A stretch of 20,907 nucleotides of DNA from Pseudomonadota bacterium (lineage in GTDB: Bacteria > Pseudomonadota > Alphaproteobacteria > Acetobacterales > Acetobacteraceae): assembly GCA_021826485.1 (NCBI GenBank), contig JAKAZX010000016.1:1-20907 (forward strand). The letters are read 5' to 3'. Made by a program: the position numbers and the translations under genes. The notes below the pieces were generated by a model. The model did no database searches. It saw nothing but the letters and a program-made list of their open reading frames with translations, and was not told the origin of the DNA. The first letter of the stretch is position 1; each line of letters starts with the position of its first letter. Below are positions 1-7,455 of this stretch, in pieces.

Positions 1-1245
1 GGGAAGTTCCTCCGCCGCGCCGGCGGTGGGCGGACGGTCCGCCACATTGTCGAAGGCGAATTCCGCAGCGCCGTCCAGGAAGCTTTCCACCGCCGCACCC
101 TCCGCCAGGATCACGGCATGCGTATCGAGCTCGACATGCCAGTAGGTGATGACCGGCGGCAGCACCGCCGCCTCGCGGATCGTGCGGCCATTGCACAGCG
201 CCCGCGCCTCCACCAGCAACTCGCCAAGGCGCAGGGCGTGGCCGGGCGACAGCAGCAGATCGCGCGCCGGTACGCCGGGGGCGAGCGCGCCGGCGCCGAT
301 GCGGATCGGCCGCGCCCCCAGCCGGTCGGCGAACGCCGCCGGAAGGCGCTGCCGCCCCAGCCAGCGCACTGGCGCCGTCCCGCCATCGGCCAGGCTGACG
401 AGATCACCCGGCCGCAGCCGCTGCACCTCCGTCTCGCCGTCGGGGGTTGCGATGCGCGTGCCGGTGGCAAAGCAGTTCACGGCAAACCCGATCACGTTCA
501 GCAGCGTGACGTCGGTGGCCGACACCGGATTGAGCTGCCCGGCGCCCAGATAAGCGTCGAACGAATCGGGCGCGGTGCTGCTGGACCAGTCGGCGGGGTC
601 GCTGCTGGTATCGAAATAATACGATCCGGTCCGCCCGCCATCGATCGAGAAATAGGCGGATTGCGATGTTGACGTGGGCTGAACGCCGGCCGCGGTGTAG
701 CGGAACAGGTCGAGCACCGACAGGTGCCCTTGGCCGAGCGTGGAAATGCGGCCGAGAGCGTGGGTGAGCTCGTGCTCGGCGATGCTGACGAGATCATACT
801 CGTTGCTCGGCACCGGGGCGGTCGTGCCGTAATAGTAGCTGAAGCTGCTGGAGAACCCGACATAGCCGTCGGTTCCGGTGCCGTTCGCGGCGAGATCGCC
901 CCAGGCCTTTTCCTGTGACGTGGAGACGAAGAAGCCGCCGCCGCCGCTCGGGTCCTTGGCAGGCAGATTCGCATAGGCGGTATCGGTCGCCGTCGAATCA
1001 CGGGCTGCTTTGAGCGCGGCCTTGACCTGGGTGTAGTTCAGCACCACCCCGGTGGACGGACCGCCCTCGGCCAATACGCCGCTGCTCAGCGTTTTGCCGT
1101 CGATCTCGTTCAGGCCGACGTCAATATTGACCGTGATCGAATTGGTGATGATGGTGTCGAGATAGGTCGCTGCCGCAGCGATTGCGGACTTGAAGCTGGT
1201 ATCGCTGGACGGGACGCTGGAATCGTAGCTGAGGTCGATTTTCAT
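1..1245 (-). CDS. HExxH metalloprotease-like protein with C-terminal Hint domain (3' end outside window)
   Basis: An open frame of 415 residues runs off the left edge, so the C-terminus is missing. Residues 1-250 form a protease-like domain starting MKIDLSYDSS, with a zinc-protease motif HELTHALGR (H158, E159, H162) followed by a DLFRY segment. From C258 (CFATGTRI) a Hint_2-type self-processing domain follows, with the LSPGHAL and HVELDTHAVILAEG blocks. No Sec signal peptide is visible. The start at 1245 aligns with the start of the paralogue at 1343-3094; an in-frame ATG at 1251 is an alternative, and neither has a clear Shine-Dalgarno. The upstream paralogue ends 97 bases before this start, so the two may be co-transcribed. 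The family resembles the group I know as NF038122 metalloproteases. Substrate and export route are unknown. The domain assignments are firm by motif; protease activity is inferred. Confidence 0.85.
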   Translation of the reverse strand, partial: MKIDLSYDSSVPSSDTSFKSAIAAAATYLDTIITNSITVNIDVGLNEIDGKTLSSGVLAEGGPSTGVVLNYTQVKAALKAARDSTATDTAYANLPAKDPSGGGGFFVSTSQEKAWGDLAANGTGTDGYVGFSSSFSYYYGTTAPVPSNEYDLVSIAEHELTHALGRISTLGQGHLSVLDLFRYTAAGVQPTSTSQSAYFSIDGGRTGSYYFDTSSDPADWSSSTAPDSFDAYLGAGQLNPVSATDVTLLNVIGFAVNCFATGTRIATPDGETEVQRLRPGDLVSLADGGTAPVRWLGRQRLPAAFADRLGARPIRIGAGALAPGVPARDLLLSPGHALRLGELLVEARALCNGRTIREAAVLPPVITYWHVELDTHAVILAEGAAVESFLDGAAEFAFDNVADRPPTAGAAEELP

Positions 1246-1342
1246 CTGCATCACGCATCCGGGAGCAGGGCAGGCTATCCGCTTCCGTCAGGGCCGCGCA
1301 ATGGTTGCGGCGTGCGATTTCAGGCGGCGCGCAACGACCCGG

Positions 1343-3094
1343 TCAGGCCGGCCCGGCCCAGTAGCGGCCGATATTCGCGACAGTGAAGGCGACGTGGCGG
1401 GCGCCGTTCACCTCGATCGCGGCCTCCCCGCCGGTCCAGCGCCAGCCGGGTTCGGGATCGTGCCAGCCGGCATGCAGGGCAGGACTGTCGAGCGCGGCTT
1501 CCCGCCCGTCGATCCAGATCTGCCGCAGCGCGACGCCGAGGCAGCGCGTGTCCGTTTCGTCGGCCGCGACATGCGCCGGAATCCGCGTGCTCGAGGCGAA
1601 ATGCAACTGCCGCGTGCCGTGCGGCAGTTCGACCTGCCAGCATTGCCGCTGCACCTGCGGCCGCAGCGGCACCGCGTCGGCGTGCAGCGTCAGCGCAGGA
1701 TCGTCGGTGAGCGCGTGGCCCAGGCGGCCGGCCCGATGCAGCAGACGCCGCCGCACGGCGATCAGACGCGGGCCGGCCAGCAGCAGGGGCGCGCAGCCGC
1801 GCCGCGCCCAGATGCCCCGCGCCGCCGCGACGCTTGCCGCGCGGCGATGGCCGGAACGCGCGAAAGCGGCGCGGTTACCGGTGTCCAGATAGGTTTCCGC
1901 CGGCTGGCCTTCGGCCAGGATCACGTCGTGCCGGTCCAGTTCGACATGGCAATAGCGCACCTGCGCGACCGCGACCGGGGCGATGCTGCGGCCGTTGACC
2001 AGATAGCGCACCGGGATCAGCACGCCGTCGAGGAGAACTGCGTGATCGGGCGACAGATAAAGGTCGCGGGCCGGCCGGCCCGGCGCCAGCGCACCGCGGA
2101 GGATGCGCACCGGCAGCACCTCCGCCGGGCGGGCGAAGCGGGCGGGGATCACGCTCCGCGTGCCGATCCAGCGGATCGGTGCGACCGCGCTGGATGCGGT
2201 GATGACGCTGTCCCGCCCGGCCCGCAGCGCCTCCACCGGCACGTCGCCGCGCGGCGTGCGGATGCGGGTGCCGGCGGCGAAGCAGGCCAGGCCGGCATTG
2301 CTCGCGATGCTGAAGCCGAGCACGTTCATCTCGGTGATGTCGACGGCGGACATCGGGTCCGGCTGCCCGTATGTGCTTGTCGCATCGAAGGCATCGTCGG
2401 GCACGGATGACGCCCAGTCGGCATTGTCGCTGGTGGTGTCGAACGCCGCGAGGTCGGTGGTGCCGCCGTTGATCGAGAAATAGGCGGGGGCGAACGGCGT
2501 ATTCTGATCGGTCTGCAGCACGCCGGGTGCGCTGTAGCGATAGAGGTCGAGCGTGCTGAGATATCCGCCGGGGTTGCCGAGATCGGAGAAGCGGCCGAGC
2601 GCGTGCGTCAGCTCGTGCAGTGCTACACCCAGCAGGCTGAGGCCGCTGCCCGTGCCGTTGGTGCTGAAATTGTAGGTCGGCTGGGTACCGAAGCCGACAT
2701 AGCCGTCGATCGCCGTCCCGTTGGCCGGCAACAGGCCCCAGGCCTTCTGCAACGCGTCGGAGACGAGGAAGCCCTGGCCGTTGGACGGATCGTTGTTCGG
2801 CAGACTCTCGAACGCGGTGACGCTGGCGGCAGAAGCGGTGTTCGAATTGGCGTTGTTGAACAGCGCGTTGACGACCTGCGTGTAGGTCAGGACCGTGCTG
2901 GGGGCGCTGCCGCCCAGGCTTTCGCTTTCATTGGTGATCGGCGTGCCGTTCAGCTCGCCCCAGCCGACCGAGATGTTGACGGTGATCGGATTGGTGATCA
3001 GCGCGTCCAGATAGTTCGCCGCGGCGGTCAGCACCGTGCTGAACCCGGACGGTGCCGACGCGGTGCTGGAGTCGTAGATGAGGTTCAGATCCAC
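1343..3094 (-). CDS. HExxH metalloprotease-like protein with Hint domain and C-terminal tail
   Basis: This complete 583-residue paralogue of the neighbour at 1-1245 starts at GTG (GTG GAT CTG AAC), at the position aligned with the neighbour's ATG. The N-terminal domain (1-265) carries HELTHALGR with H160, E161 and H164, then a DLYRYS segment. At the metzincin third-histidine position (H160+10) there is serine, so the third metal ligand must be elsewhere. The Hint_2 domain begins at C271 (CFAAGTRI) and includes LSPDHAVL near 348-355 and HVELDRHDVILAEG near 383-396. About 175 more residues follow: an Arg/Ala-rich linker, then a compact tail ending in RYWAGPA, of a type often seen after Hint_2 domains in Acetobacteraceae. 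No Sec signal or RTX-like repeats are seen. Autocleavage before C271, releasing the protease domain, is an inference from Hint biochemistry. Confidence 0.88.
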   Translation of the reverse strand: MDLNLIYDSSTASAPSGFSTVLTAAANYLDALITNPITVNISVGWGELNGTPITNESESLGGSAPSTVLTYTQVVNALFNNANSNTASAASVTAFESLPNNDPSNGQGFLVSDALQKAWGLLPANGTAIDGYVGFGTQPTYNFSTNGTGSGLSLLGVALHELTHALGRFSDLGNPGGYLSTLDLYRYSAPGVLQTDQNTPFAPAYFSINGGTTDLAAFDTTSDNADWASSVPDDAFDATSTYGQPDPMSAVDITEMNVLGFSIASNAGLACFAAGTRIRTPRGDVPVEALRAGRDSVITASSAVAPIRWIGTRSVIPARFARPAEVLPVRILRGALAPGRPARDLYLSPDHAVLLDGVLIPVRYLVNGRSIAPVAVAQVRYCHVELDRHDVILAEGQPAETYLDTGNRAAFARSGHRRAASVAAARGIWARRGCAPLLLAGPRLIAVRRRLLHRAGRLGHALTDDPALTLHADAVPLRPQVQRQCWQVELPHGTRQLHFASSTRIPAHVAADETDTRCLGVALRQIWIDGREAALDSPALHAGWHDPEPGWRWTGGEAAIEVNGARHVAFTVANIGRYWAGPA

Positions 3095-3248
3095 GGCGGC
3101 ACGTGCTTCGATCCGGCAGCGGTTCGAGCCGAGATTGCAGTTTCTCTAGCAGGGCAATCGTTGCGGCGGCAAGCCCCGTTGCGCCGGCGGTTGCCTCCAG
3201 CCGCGATCTGCCCGAAGGTTACGCGGCGTCAGGCAGGGCGAGGCGACG
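3095..3248. other. Divergent intergenic region between the protease-Hint gene and the pheC-like gene
   Basis: This region must hold the start signals of both divergent genes, but I see no convincing -35/-10 pair on either strand. The only structure noted is a 6-bp inverted repeat, GATTGC at 3133-3138 and GCAATC at 3154-3159, separated by 15 bases, which is weak. No small open frame with a ribosome binding site is evident. Confidence 0.4.
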
Positions 3249-4049
3249 ATGCGGCTTGCGGGCAGGTTCGTGCGGTGGGTGGCCGGCCTCGCGCTGGGGC
3301 TCGCACTGTATTCCGGCGGCCCGGCGGCGGCGCAGCAGGCGGCGCCCTCGCGCCTCGACGCGATTCTGTCGGCGGGCGTGCTGCGGGTGGGAATGCCCGG
3401 CGACTACCGCCCGTTCGGCCTGCACGACCAGACCGGCGGAACCTGGCAGGGCCTGGATGTGGACGAGGCGCAGGCGATGGCGGCGGCACTGGGCGTGCGG
3501 CTGGTGCTGGTGCAGACGAGCTGGAAGATGCTGCTGCCGGATCTGCTGGCGGGGCGCTTCGATATCGGCGCCGGCGGCGTCTCGGTGACGCTGAAGCGGC
3601 AGACGCAGGCCTTCTTCTCCACGCCGCTGCTGCGCGACGGCAAGACGCCGATCGCGCCCTGTGCGACGGCAGCGAACTACCAGACCCTGGCGCAGATCGA
3701 CCGCGCCGGCGTGCGCGTGCTGACCAATCCGGGCGGCACCAACGAAGCCTTCGACCGCGCCCATCTGCACGCCGCGGAGATCGTCGTGTTTCCCGACAAT
3801 ACGCGCATCTTCGACGCGCTGGCGGACGGACGCGGCGACCTGATGATCACCGATGCGACCGAGGCGATGCTGCAGCACCGGCTGCACCCGGCGCTGTGCG
3901 CGGTGCATCCCGACCAGCCCTTCGACTTCAGCGAGAAGGCCTATCTGCTGCCGCGCGACGTGCCGTTGCAGCAATGGGTGAACCAGTTCCTGCACATCCA
4001 GCGCGAATCGGGCGAATGGCAGGCGCTGCTGAACAAGTGGCTCGGGTAG
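3249..4049 (+). CDS. pheC: Periplasmic cyclohexadienyl dehydratase-like protein (SBP_bac_3 fold)
   Basis: 266 residues. A Sec signal peptide is visible (MRLAGR, a hydrophobic stretch, then AAAQQ at about 26-30). The mature part has the solute-binding fold that PheC shares with amino-acid ABC binding proteins. Segments I recognise from PheC are RLDAIL, GDYRPFG, TSWKMLLPDL, GGVSVTL, RDGKTPI (K132), NPGGTNE (161-166), FPDNTRIF, MITDATE (E205) and EKAYLLPRD. In Pseudomonas PheC a glutamate in the equivalent TDASE segment is, to my recollection, the general acid that removes water and CO2 from prephenate or arogenate to give phenylpyruvate or phenylalanine. No ABC permease or ATPase gene is adjacent, which favours an enzyme over a transport receptor. 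A plain polar amino-acid binding protein remains possible. The start follows a GAGG-like site; transcription ends toward a hairpin at 4077-4108. Confidence 0.8.
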   Translation: MRLAGRFVRWVAGLALGLALYSGGPAAAQQAAPSRLDAILSAGVLRVGMPGDYRPFGLHDQTGGTWQGLDVDEAQAMAAALGVRLVLVQTSWKMLLPDLLAGRFDIGAGGVSVTLKRQTQAFFSTPLLRDGKTPIAPCATAANYQTLAQIDRAGVRVLTNPGGTNEAFDRAHLHAAEIVVFPDNTRIFDALADGRGDLMITDATEAMLQHRLHPALCAVHPDQPFDFSEKAYLLPRDVPLQQWVNQFLHIQRESGEWQALLNKWLG

Positions 4050-4076
4050 CAGACCGGCGGCAGCATCACGCGAAGC

Positions 4077-4108
4077 CGCGCCGGCAGGGATCGCACCCCG
4101 CCGGCGCG
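4077..4108. terminator. GC-rich hairpin between convergent genes (bidirectional terminator candidate)
   Basis: CGCGCCGGC at 4077-4085 pairs perfectly with GCCGGCGCG at 4100-4108. After one mismatch the inner GGG and CCC add three more pairs, leaving a six-base loop. It lies in the 74-base gap between the converging stops of the pheC-like and HU genes. No T-run follows on either strand, so it is a U-less terminator or simply an mRNA 3' end stabiliser. Confidence 0.6.
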
Positions 4109-4123
4109 CCGCGACGCGGCCTG

Positions 4124-4393
4124 TCAGACGACCTTCTTCAGCGTCGGCGAGGCCTTGAAGCGCACGGTCTTGCCGGCCTTCACCTTGATCGCCTCGCCAG
4201 TGCGCGGGTTCAGCCCCTTGCGCGCCTTCGTCTTGCGCACGACGAAGGTGCCGAAGCTCGGCAGCGTGAATTTGCCGCTCTTCTTCAGCTCCCGCACGAT
4301 GGCGGCGATCACTTCGGTCGCAGCCTTGTTGGCAGCGGTGCCGGTGAGTTCTGCCGACTCCTGGATGACCTGGGCGATAAAGGCTTTCGACAT
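4124..4393 (-). CDS. HU-family DNA-binding protein
   Basis: 89 residues, the usual length for HU/IHF proteins. The sequence begins MSKAFIAQVIQ and carries the family hallmarks: the N-terminal helices, then LPSFGTFVVRKTKARKG, and the beta-arm signature with GLNPRTGEAIKV and the VRFKASPTLKKVV end. It would bind DNA as a dimer, bend it and compact the nucleoid. The start at 4393 is supported by an AGAGAGGG ribosome site about 11 bases upstream on the minus strand; the frame stays open further upstream but without family similarity. It is a single-gene unit facing away from murQ. NPRTG with a lysine-rich arm is more typical of HU than of IHF subunits. Confidence 0.95.
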   Translation of the reverse strand: MSKAFIAQVIQESAELTGTAANKAATEVIAAIVRELKKSGKFTLPSFGTFVVRKTKARKGLNPRTGEAIKVKAGKTVRFKASPTLKKVV

Positions 4394-4642
4394 GCGATTC
4401 TTTTCCCTCTCTGCTGGTCGGCGCCGGCCGCGGGCGCGAATCGCCCACTCCGTCAGCGTAACCGAAAGTGGCCGCCTCCTAACAGCGATCTTGGCGGGGC
4501 GCAAAAGCTTTCTTGCGGGAGCCTGCATCCCTGCGGAACGACCCCGCCCGGCCGCGGGGAATCGTTTCTTTGCCGCGATCGCGCCAGCTTGATCCGCAGC
4601 CGTCCGGCATGCTTTCTGACGCACCCGCCGCGGACAACCGAT
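4394..4642. other. Divergent intergenic region between the HU gene and murQ
   Basis: This 249-base gap must contain the promoters for the HU gene (leftward) and murQ (rightward). I could not find a -35/-10 pair good enough to call. It contains a hairpin at 4536-4567 and several A/T-richer patches (around 4503-4513 and 4562-4571) that stand out from the GC-rich background. No additional gene is apparent. Confidence 0.4.
4536..4567. other. Bulged hairpin in the murQ leader / HU upstream region
   Basis: CCCCGC at 4542-4547 pairs with GCGGGG at 4554-4559 around a six-base loop. The flanking GAACGA (4536-4541) pairs with TCGTTT (4562-4567) after a two-base bulge, the last pair being G-T. On the plus strand the stem is followed by CTTTG, giving a terminator-like appearance about 75 bases ahead of the murQ start. 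Function is unknown: leader attenuation or an upstream operator are both possible. Confidence 0.4.
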
Positions 4643-5548
4643 GTGAACGACAGCGTTCCCCAGCCGGCCACCGAGCGTGCCGACCCGCGCTATCGCGACC
4701 TGGATGCGTGGCCGGCGGATTCGGCGCTGGCAGCGCTGTTCGAAGCGCAACTGGCCGCCGCCGCCGCGGTACGCCCGGCGCTGCCGGCGATCGCCGCCGC
4801 CGTGGCCGCGGCCGAATCGCGGCTGCGCGCCGGCGGGCGGCTGGTCTATATCGGTGCCGGCACCTCCGGCCGGCTCGCGGTGCTGGACGGCGTCGAACTG
4901 CCCCCGACCTTCGGGTGGCCGCCGGCGCGGCTGGTGCTGCTGATCGCGGGCGGACCCGCCGCATTGCTGCAGGCGATGGAGAATGTCGAGGATGACGGTG
5001 CCGCGGCGCGCCAGGCGATCATCCGGCACGACGTGGGCGGCAACGACGTTGCGATCGGCGTCGCCGCGAGCGGGCGGACGCCGTTCACCTGCGCCGCGCT
5101 GGCCGAGGCGGCATCCCGCGGGGCACTGACCATCGGCATCGCCAACAATCCGGCATCACCGCTGCTGGCCGCCGCCGCCCACGCCGTTTTGATCGACACC
5201 GGCGCCGAGCCGGTGGCGGGATCGACGCGAATGAAGGCCGGAACCGCACAGAAGATCGCGTTGAACCTGCTGTCCACGCTGCTGATGGTGCGCCTGGGCC
5301 ACGTGCATGCGGGATTGATGGTCGATGTCGCGGCGGGGAACGCGAAGCTGCGCACCCGCGCACTCGCCATGCTGCGGACGCTGAGCGGCGCTGCGGAGGA
5401 ACCCGCGCAAGCCGCACTGACCGCCGCCGACGGCAACGTCAAGACGGCCGTGTTGCTGCTGCGCGGGCTGGATGGCGCGGCCGCGCGGGCACTGCTGACG
5501 CGCAGCGGCGGCAGCCTGCGGGCGGCGCTGGCGGCGCTGGACGCATGA
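4643..5548 (+). CDS. murQ: N-acetylmuramic acid 6-phosphate etherase
   Basis: 301 residues from a GTG start (GTG AAC GAC AGC), matching the usual family length of about 300 and the conserved N-terminal TERADPRYRDLD. The SIS sugar-phosphate-binding domain shows GAGTSGRL at 71-78. E85 (in VELPPTFGW) and E116 (in NVEDD) fall where the two functional glutamates of E. coli MurQ lie (E83 and E114, from memory). Other hallmarks are ASGRTPF, GIANNP and GSTRMKAGTAQK. The cytosolic enzyme splits the lactyl ether of MurNAc-6-phosphate to give GlcNAc-6-phosphate and D-lactate in peptidoglycan recycling. One variation is Leu after E85 where many homologues have Cys. The stop overlaps the nagA start by four bases (ATGA), so the products act in sequence and are translationally coupled. 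No MurNAc kinase (anmK) or nagZ is nearby. Confidence 0.93.
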   Translation: MNDSVPQPATERADPRYRDLDAWPADSALAALFEAQLAAAAAVRPALPAIAAAVAAAESRLRAGGRLVYIGAGTSGRLAVLDGVELPPTFGWPPARLVLLIAGGPAALLQAMENVEDDGAAARQAIIRHDVGGNDVAIGVAASGRTPFTCAALAEAASRGALTIGIANNPASPLLAAAAHAVLIDTGAEPVAGSTRMKAGTAQKIALNLLSTLLMVRLGHVHAGLMVDVAAGNAKLRTRALAMLRTLSGAAEEPAQAALTAADGNVKTAVLLLRGLDGAAARALLTRSGGSLRAALAALDA

Positions 5549-6678
5549 TCGCCCTCGCCACTCCCCGGCTGTTCGACGGCACGACGATGCTCGGCCCGCG
5601 CACCGTGCTGATCGAAGACGGGCGTATCGCCGCGATCGCCGACCATGCGCCGGCCGGCGTGGCCATCGAGGCGCTGGCGGCGGATGCCGTGCTGGCGCCG
5701 GGCTTCGTCGATCTGCAGGTGAATGGCGGCGACGGCGTGCTGTTCAACGACTCGCCGGATGCCGAGGGGCTGCGGCGGATCGCCGCGGCGCATGCGCGGC
5801 TCGGCACCACCGCGCTGCTGCCCACCCTGGTCAGCGCGCCGCGCGCGTTGCGGCAGGCAGCGATGGCGGCGGCGCGGGCGGCGCTGGCCGCCGGCATTCC
5901 CGGCATCGTCGGGCTGCATCTGGAAGGCCCGTTCATCGCCCCGTCGCGCCGCGGCATCCATCCGCTCGCGCATCTCGGCGCCCCGACGGCGGAGGAGATT
6001 GCCGAACTCTGCGCGCCGTTCCCCGGCCCGCTGCTGCTGACGCTGGCGCCGGAGATCGTGGCGGCGGGGGACGTGGCGGCCCTCGCCGCGGCGGGCCGGC
6101 GCGTGTTCCTGGGCCACAGCGCGGCGACCATCGCGCAGGCTGCCGCGGCGCTGGCGGCCGGCGCGGCCGGCTTCACCCATCTGTTCAACGCTATGTCGCA
6201 GATCCTGCCGCGCGAGCCTGGCATGGTGGGTGCCGCGCTGGACAGCGCCGATGCCGCGGCCGGCATCATCATCGACGCACTGCACGTGCATCCCGCCGCC
6301 ATTCGCCTGGCCTTCGCCGCGCTGGGGCCGCAGCGGCTGTTCCTGGTGTCGGACGCGATGCCGACCGTGGGGCAGCCGGATGCCGCCGGCTTCGTGCTGC
6401 ACGGACGGCCGATCCGGTTGCAGGACGGCCGGCTGACCGATGCGGACGGCACGCTTGCCGGCGCGCATCTGGCGATGGCGGATGCGGTGCGCATCGCCGT
6501 ACAGCAGGTGGGCCTGGATCTGTCCGCCGCCCTGCGCATGGCAACCGCGACGCCGGCCGGCGTGCTGGGGCTGCACGACCACGGCCGCATTGCGCCGGGC
6601 GCGCGCGCCGATCTGGTCGCGCTGGATGCGGCGCTGCGCGTGGTGCGGGTGTGGCAGGCGGGCGTCGCGCTGGCGTAG
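5545..6678 (+). CDS. nagA: N-acetylglucosamine-6-phosphate deacetylase
   Basis: 377 residues, family-typical. It is an amidohydrolase-superfamily barrel that removes acetate from GlcNAc-6-phosphate to give GlcN-6-phosphate. Visible hallmarks are DLQVNGGDG near 56-64, HLEGPF with the metal ligand E127, GHSAA with H191, THLFNAM with H212, DALHVHP with H247, and VSDAMPT with the catalytic aspartate D270. The ATG overlaps the murQ stop (ATGA), so MurQ's product feeds NagA directly. The gene ends three bases before the stop of the convergent crotonase-family gene. I see no GlcNAc-specific regulator or NagB next to it, so the GlcN-6P outlet must be elsewhere. Confidence 0.94.
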   Translation: MIALATPRLFDGTTMLGPRTVLIEDGRIAAIADHAPAGVAIEALAADAVLAPGFVDLQVNGGDGVLFNDSPDAEGLRRIAAAHARLGTTALLPTLVSAPRALRQAAMAAARAALAAGIPGIVGLHLEGPFIAPSRRGIHPLAHLGAPTAEEIAELCAPFPGPLLLTLAPEIVAAGDVAALAAAGRRVFLGHSAATIAQAAAALAAGAAGFTHLFNAMSQILPREPGMVGAALDSADAAAGIIIDALHVHPAAIRLAFAALGPQRLFLVSDAMPTVGQPDAAGFVLHGRPIRLQDGRLTDADGTLAGAHLAMADAVRIAVQQVGLDLSAALRMATATPAGVLGLHDHGRIAPGARADLVALDAALRVVRVWQAGVALA

Positions 6679-6681
6679 GGT

Positions 6682-7455
6682 TCAGCGCCGGCGGAACTGC
6701 GGCGCCCGCTTCTCGCGGAAGGCGGCCCGCCCCTCCGCCGCATCCTCGGTCGCGAAGCAGACCGTCTGCAGGTCGCGTTCGTACTGGATCGCCGCCTCGA
6801 CCGGCATGGTGAACGCGGCCCGCAGATTCAGCTTCGCCGTCTCCGCCGCGATCGGCGCGCGCTCGGCGATCGTGCGCGCGATCGCCTCCGCGCGCTCGCG
6901 CACCGACGCCGGCGCGACGACGTCGCTGACCAGCCGCCACGCCAGCGCCGTCGCCGCGTCCACCGGATCGCCGGTCATGATCATCAGCGCCGCATTGGTC
7001 GCGCCGACCGCGTGCGCCAGCAGCGCCGTCATGCCGCCGCCGCCGATCCAGCCGAGCTTGATCTCCGGCGCCGCGAACCGGGCGGTGGCGGAGGCCACGC
7101 GGATATCGCAGCTCATCGCCAGCTCCAGGCCGCCGCCATAGGCGATGCCGTTGACGGCGGCCACCACCGGCTTGGTCAGCCGGCGCACCGCATCGCAATA
7201 ATCGGGGCGGCTGCGGAAGCTCCAGGGCGTCGGGTAGCCGTCCAGCTCCCCGATGTCGGAACCAGCGCAGAACGCGCGCTCGCCCGCGCCGGTCAGCACC
7301 ACCGCCCGCACCTCGTCGTCATCGGCGCAGCGCGCCACATGCGCGATCAGCGCCTCCGTCATCGCCGGGGTCATCGCGTTCAGCTTGGCCGGCCGATCCA
7401 GCGTGATGGTCGCGACGCGGCCCGCGAGCGCCAGCGACACGCCGCCGTCGGTCAT
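6682..7455 (-). CDS. Enoyl-CoA hydratase/isomerase (crotonase) family protein
   Basis: 257 residues, normal crotonase length. The fold is clear: ITLDRPAKLNAM near 17-28, the oxyanion segment AFCAGSDIGEL at 61-71, AAVNGIAYGGGLEL near 99-112, and E131 in APEIKLGWIGGGG. E131 matches one of the two catalytic glutamates of rat crotonase (E144). At the position of the second (E164) there is Leu157 (in AALMIMTG). It may therefore be an isomerase, lyase or CaiD-like hydratase rather than a standard water-adding hydratase. It is the last gene of the six-gene operon; its ATG overlaps the stop of the CoA-transferase (ATGA), and CaiB-like/CaiD-like pairs are known in carnitine metabolism. The substrate is unknown. 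Confidence 0.88.
   Translation of the reverse strand: MTDGGVSLALAGRVATITLDRPAKLNAMTPAMTEALIAHVARCADDDEVRAVVLTGAGERAFCAGSDIGELDGYPTPWSFRSRPDYCDAVRRLTKPVVAAVNGIAYGGGLELAMSCDIRVASATARFAAPEIKLGWIGGGGMTALLAHAVGATNAALMIMTGDPVDAATALAWRLVSDVVAPASVRERAEAIARTIAERAPIAAETAKLNLRAAFTMPVEAAIQYERDLQTVCFATEDAAEGRAAFREKRAPQFRRR

Noticed and set aside
3133..3159. GATTGC/GCAATC inverted repeat between the protease-Hint and pheC-like genes
   Set aside because: Six bases with a 15-base spacer is expected by chance in a region this size, and no promoter element lies at a useful distance.
3249..4049. Reading the gene as an amino-acid ABC transport receptor
   Set aside because: The PheC-like segments TDATE, RDGKTPI and EKAYLLPRD and the absence of permease or ATPase neighbours favour the dehydratase; the receptor reading is kept only as an alternative.
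2603..4642. Long plus-strand open frame that runs in phase into murQ and could look like a giant fusion
   Set aside because: It is antisense to the protease-Hint and HU genes, has Arg/Ala-rich low-information sequence and resembles nothing. Only the part from 4643 matches MurQ. GC-rich DNA leaves antisense frames open.
6665..6690. Possible terminator between nagA and the crotonase gene
   Set aside because: Only a five-base CGCTG/CAGCG pair spans the three-base gap, too weak to call.
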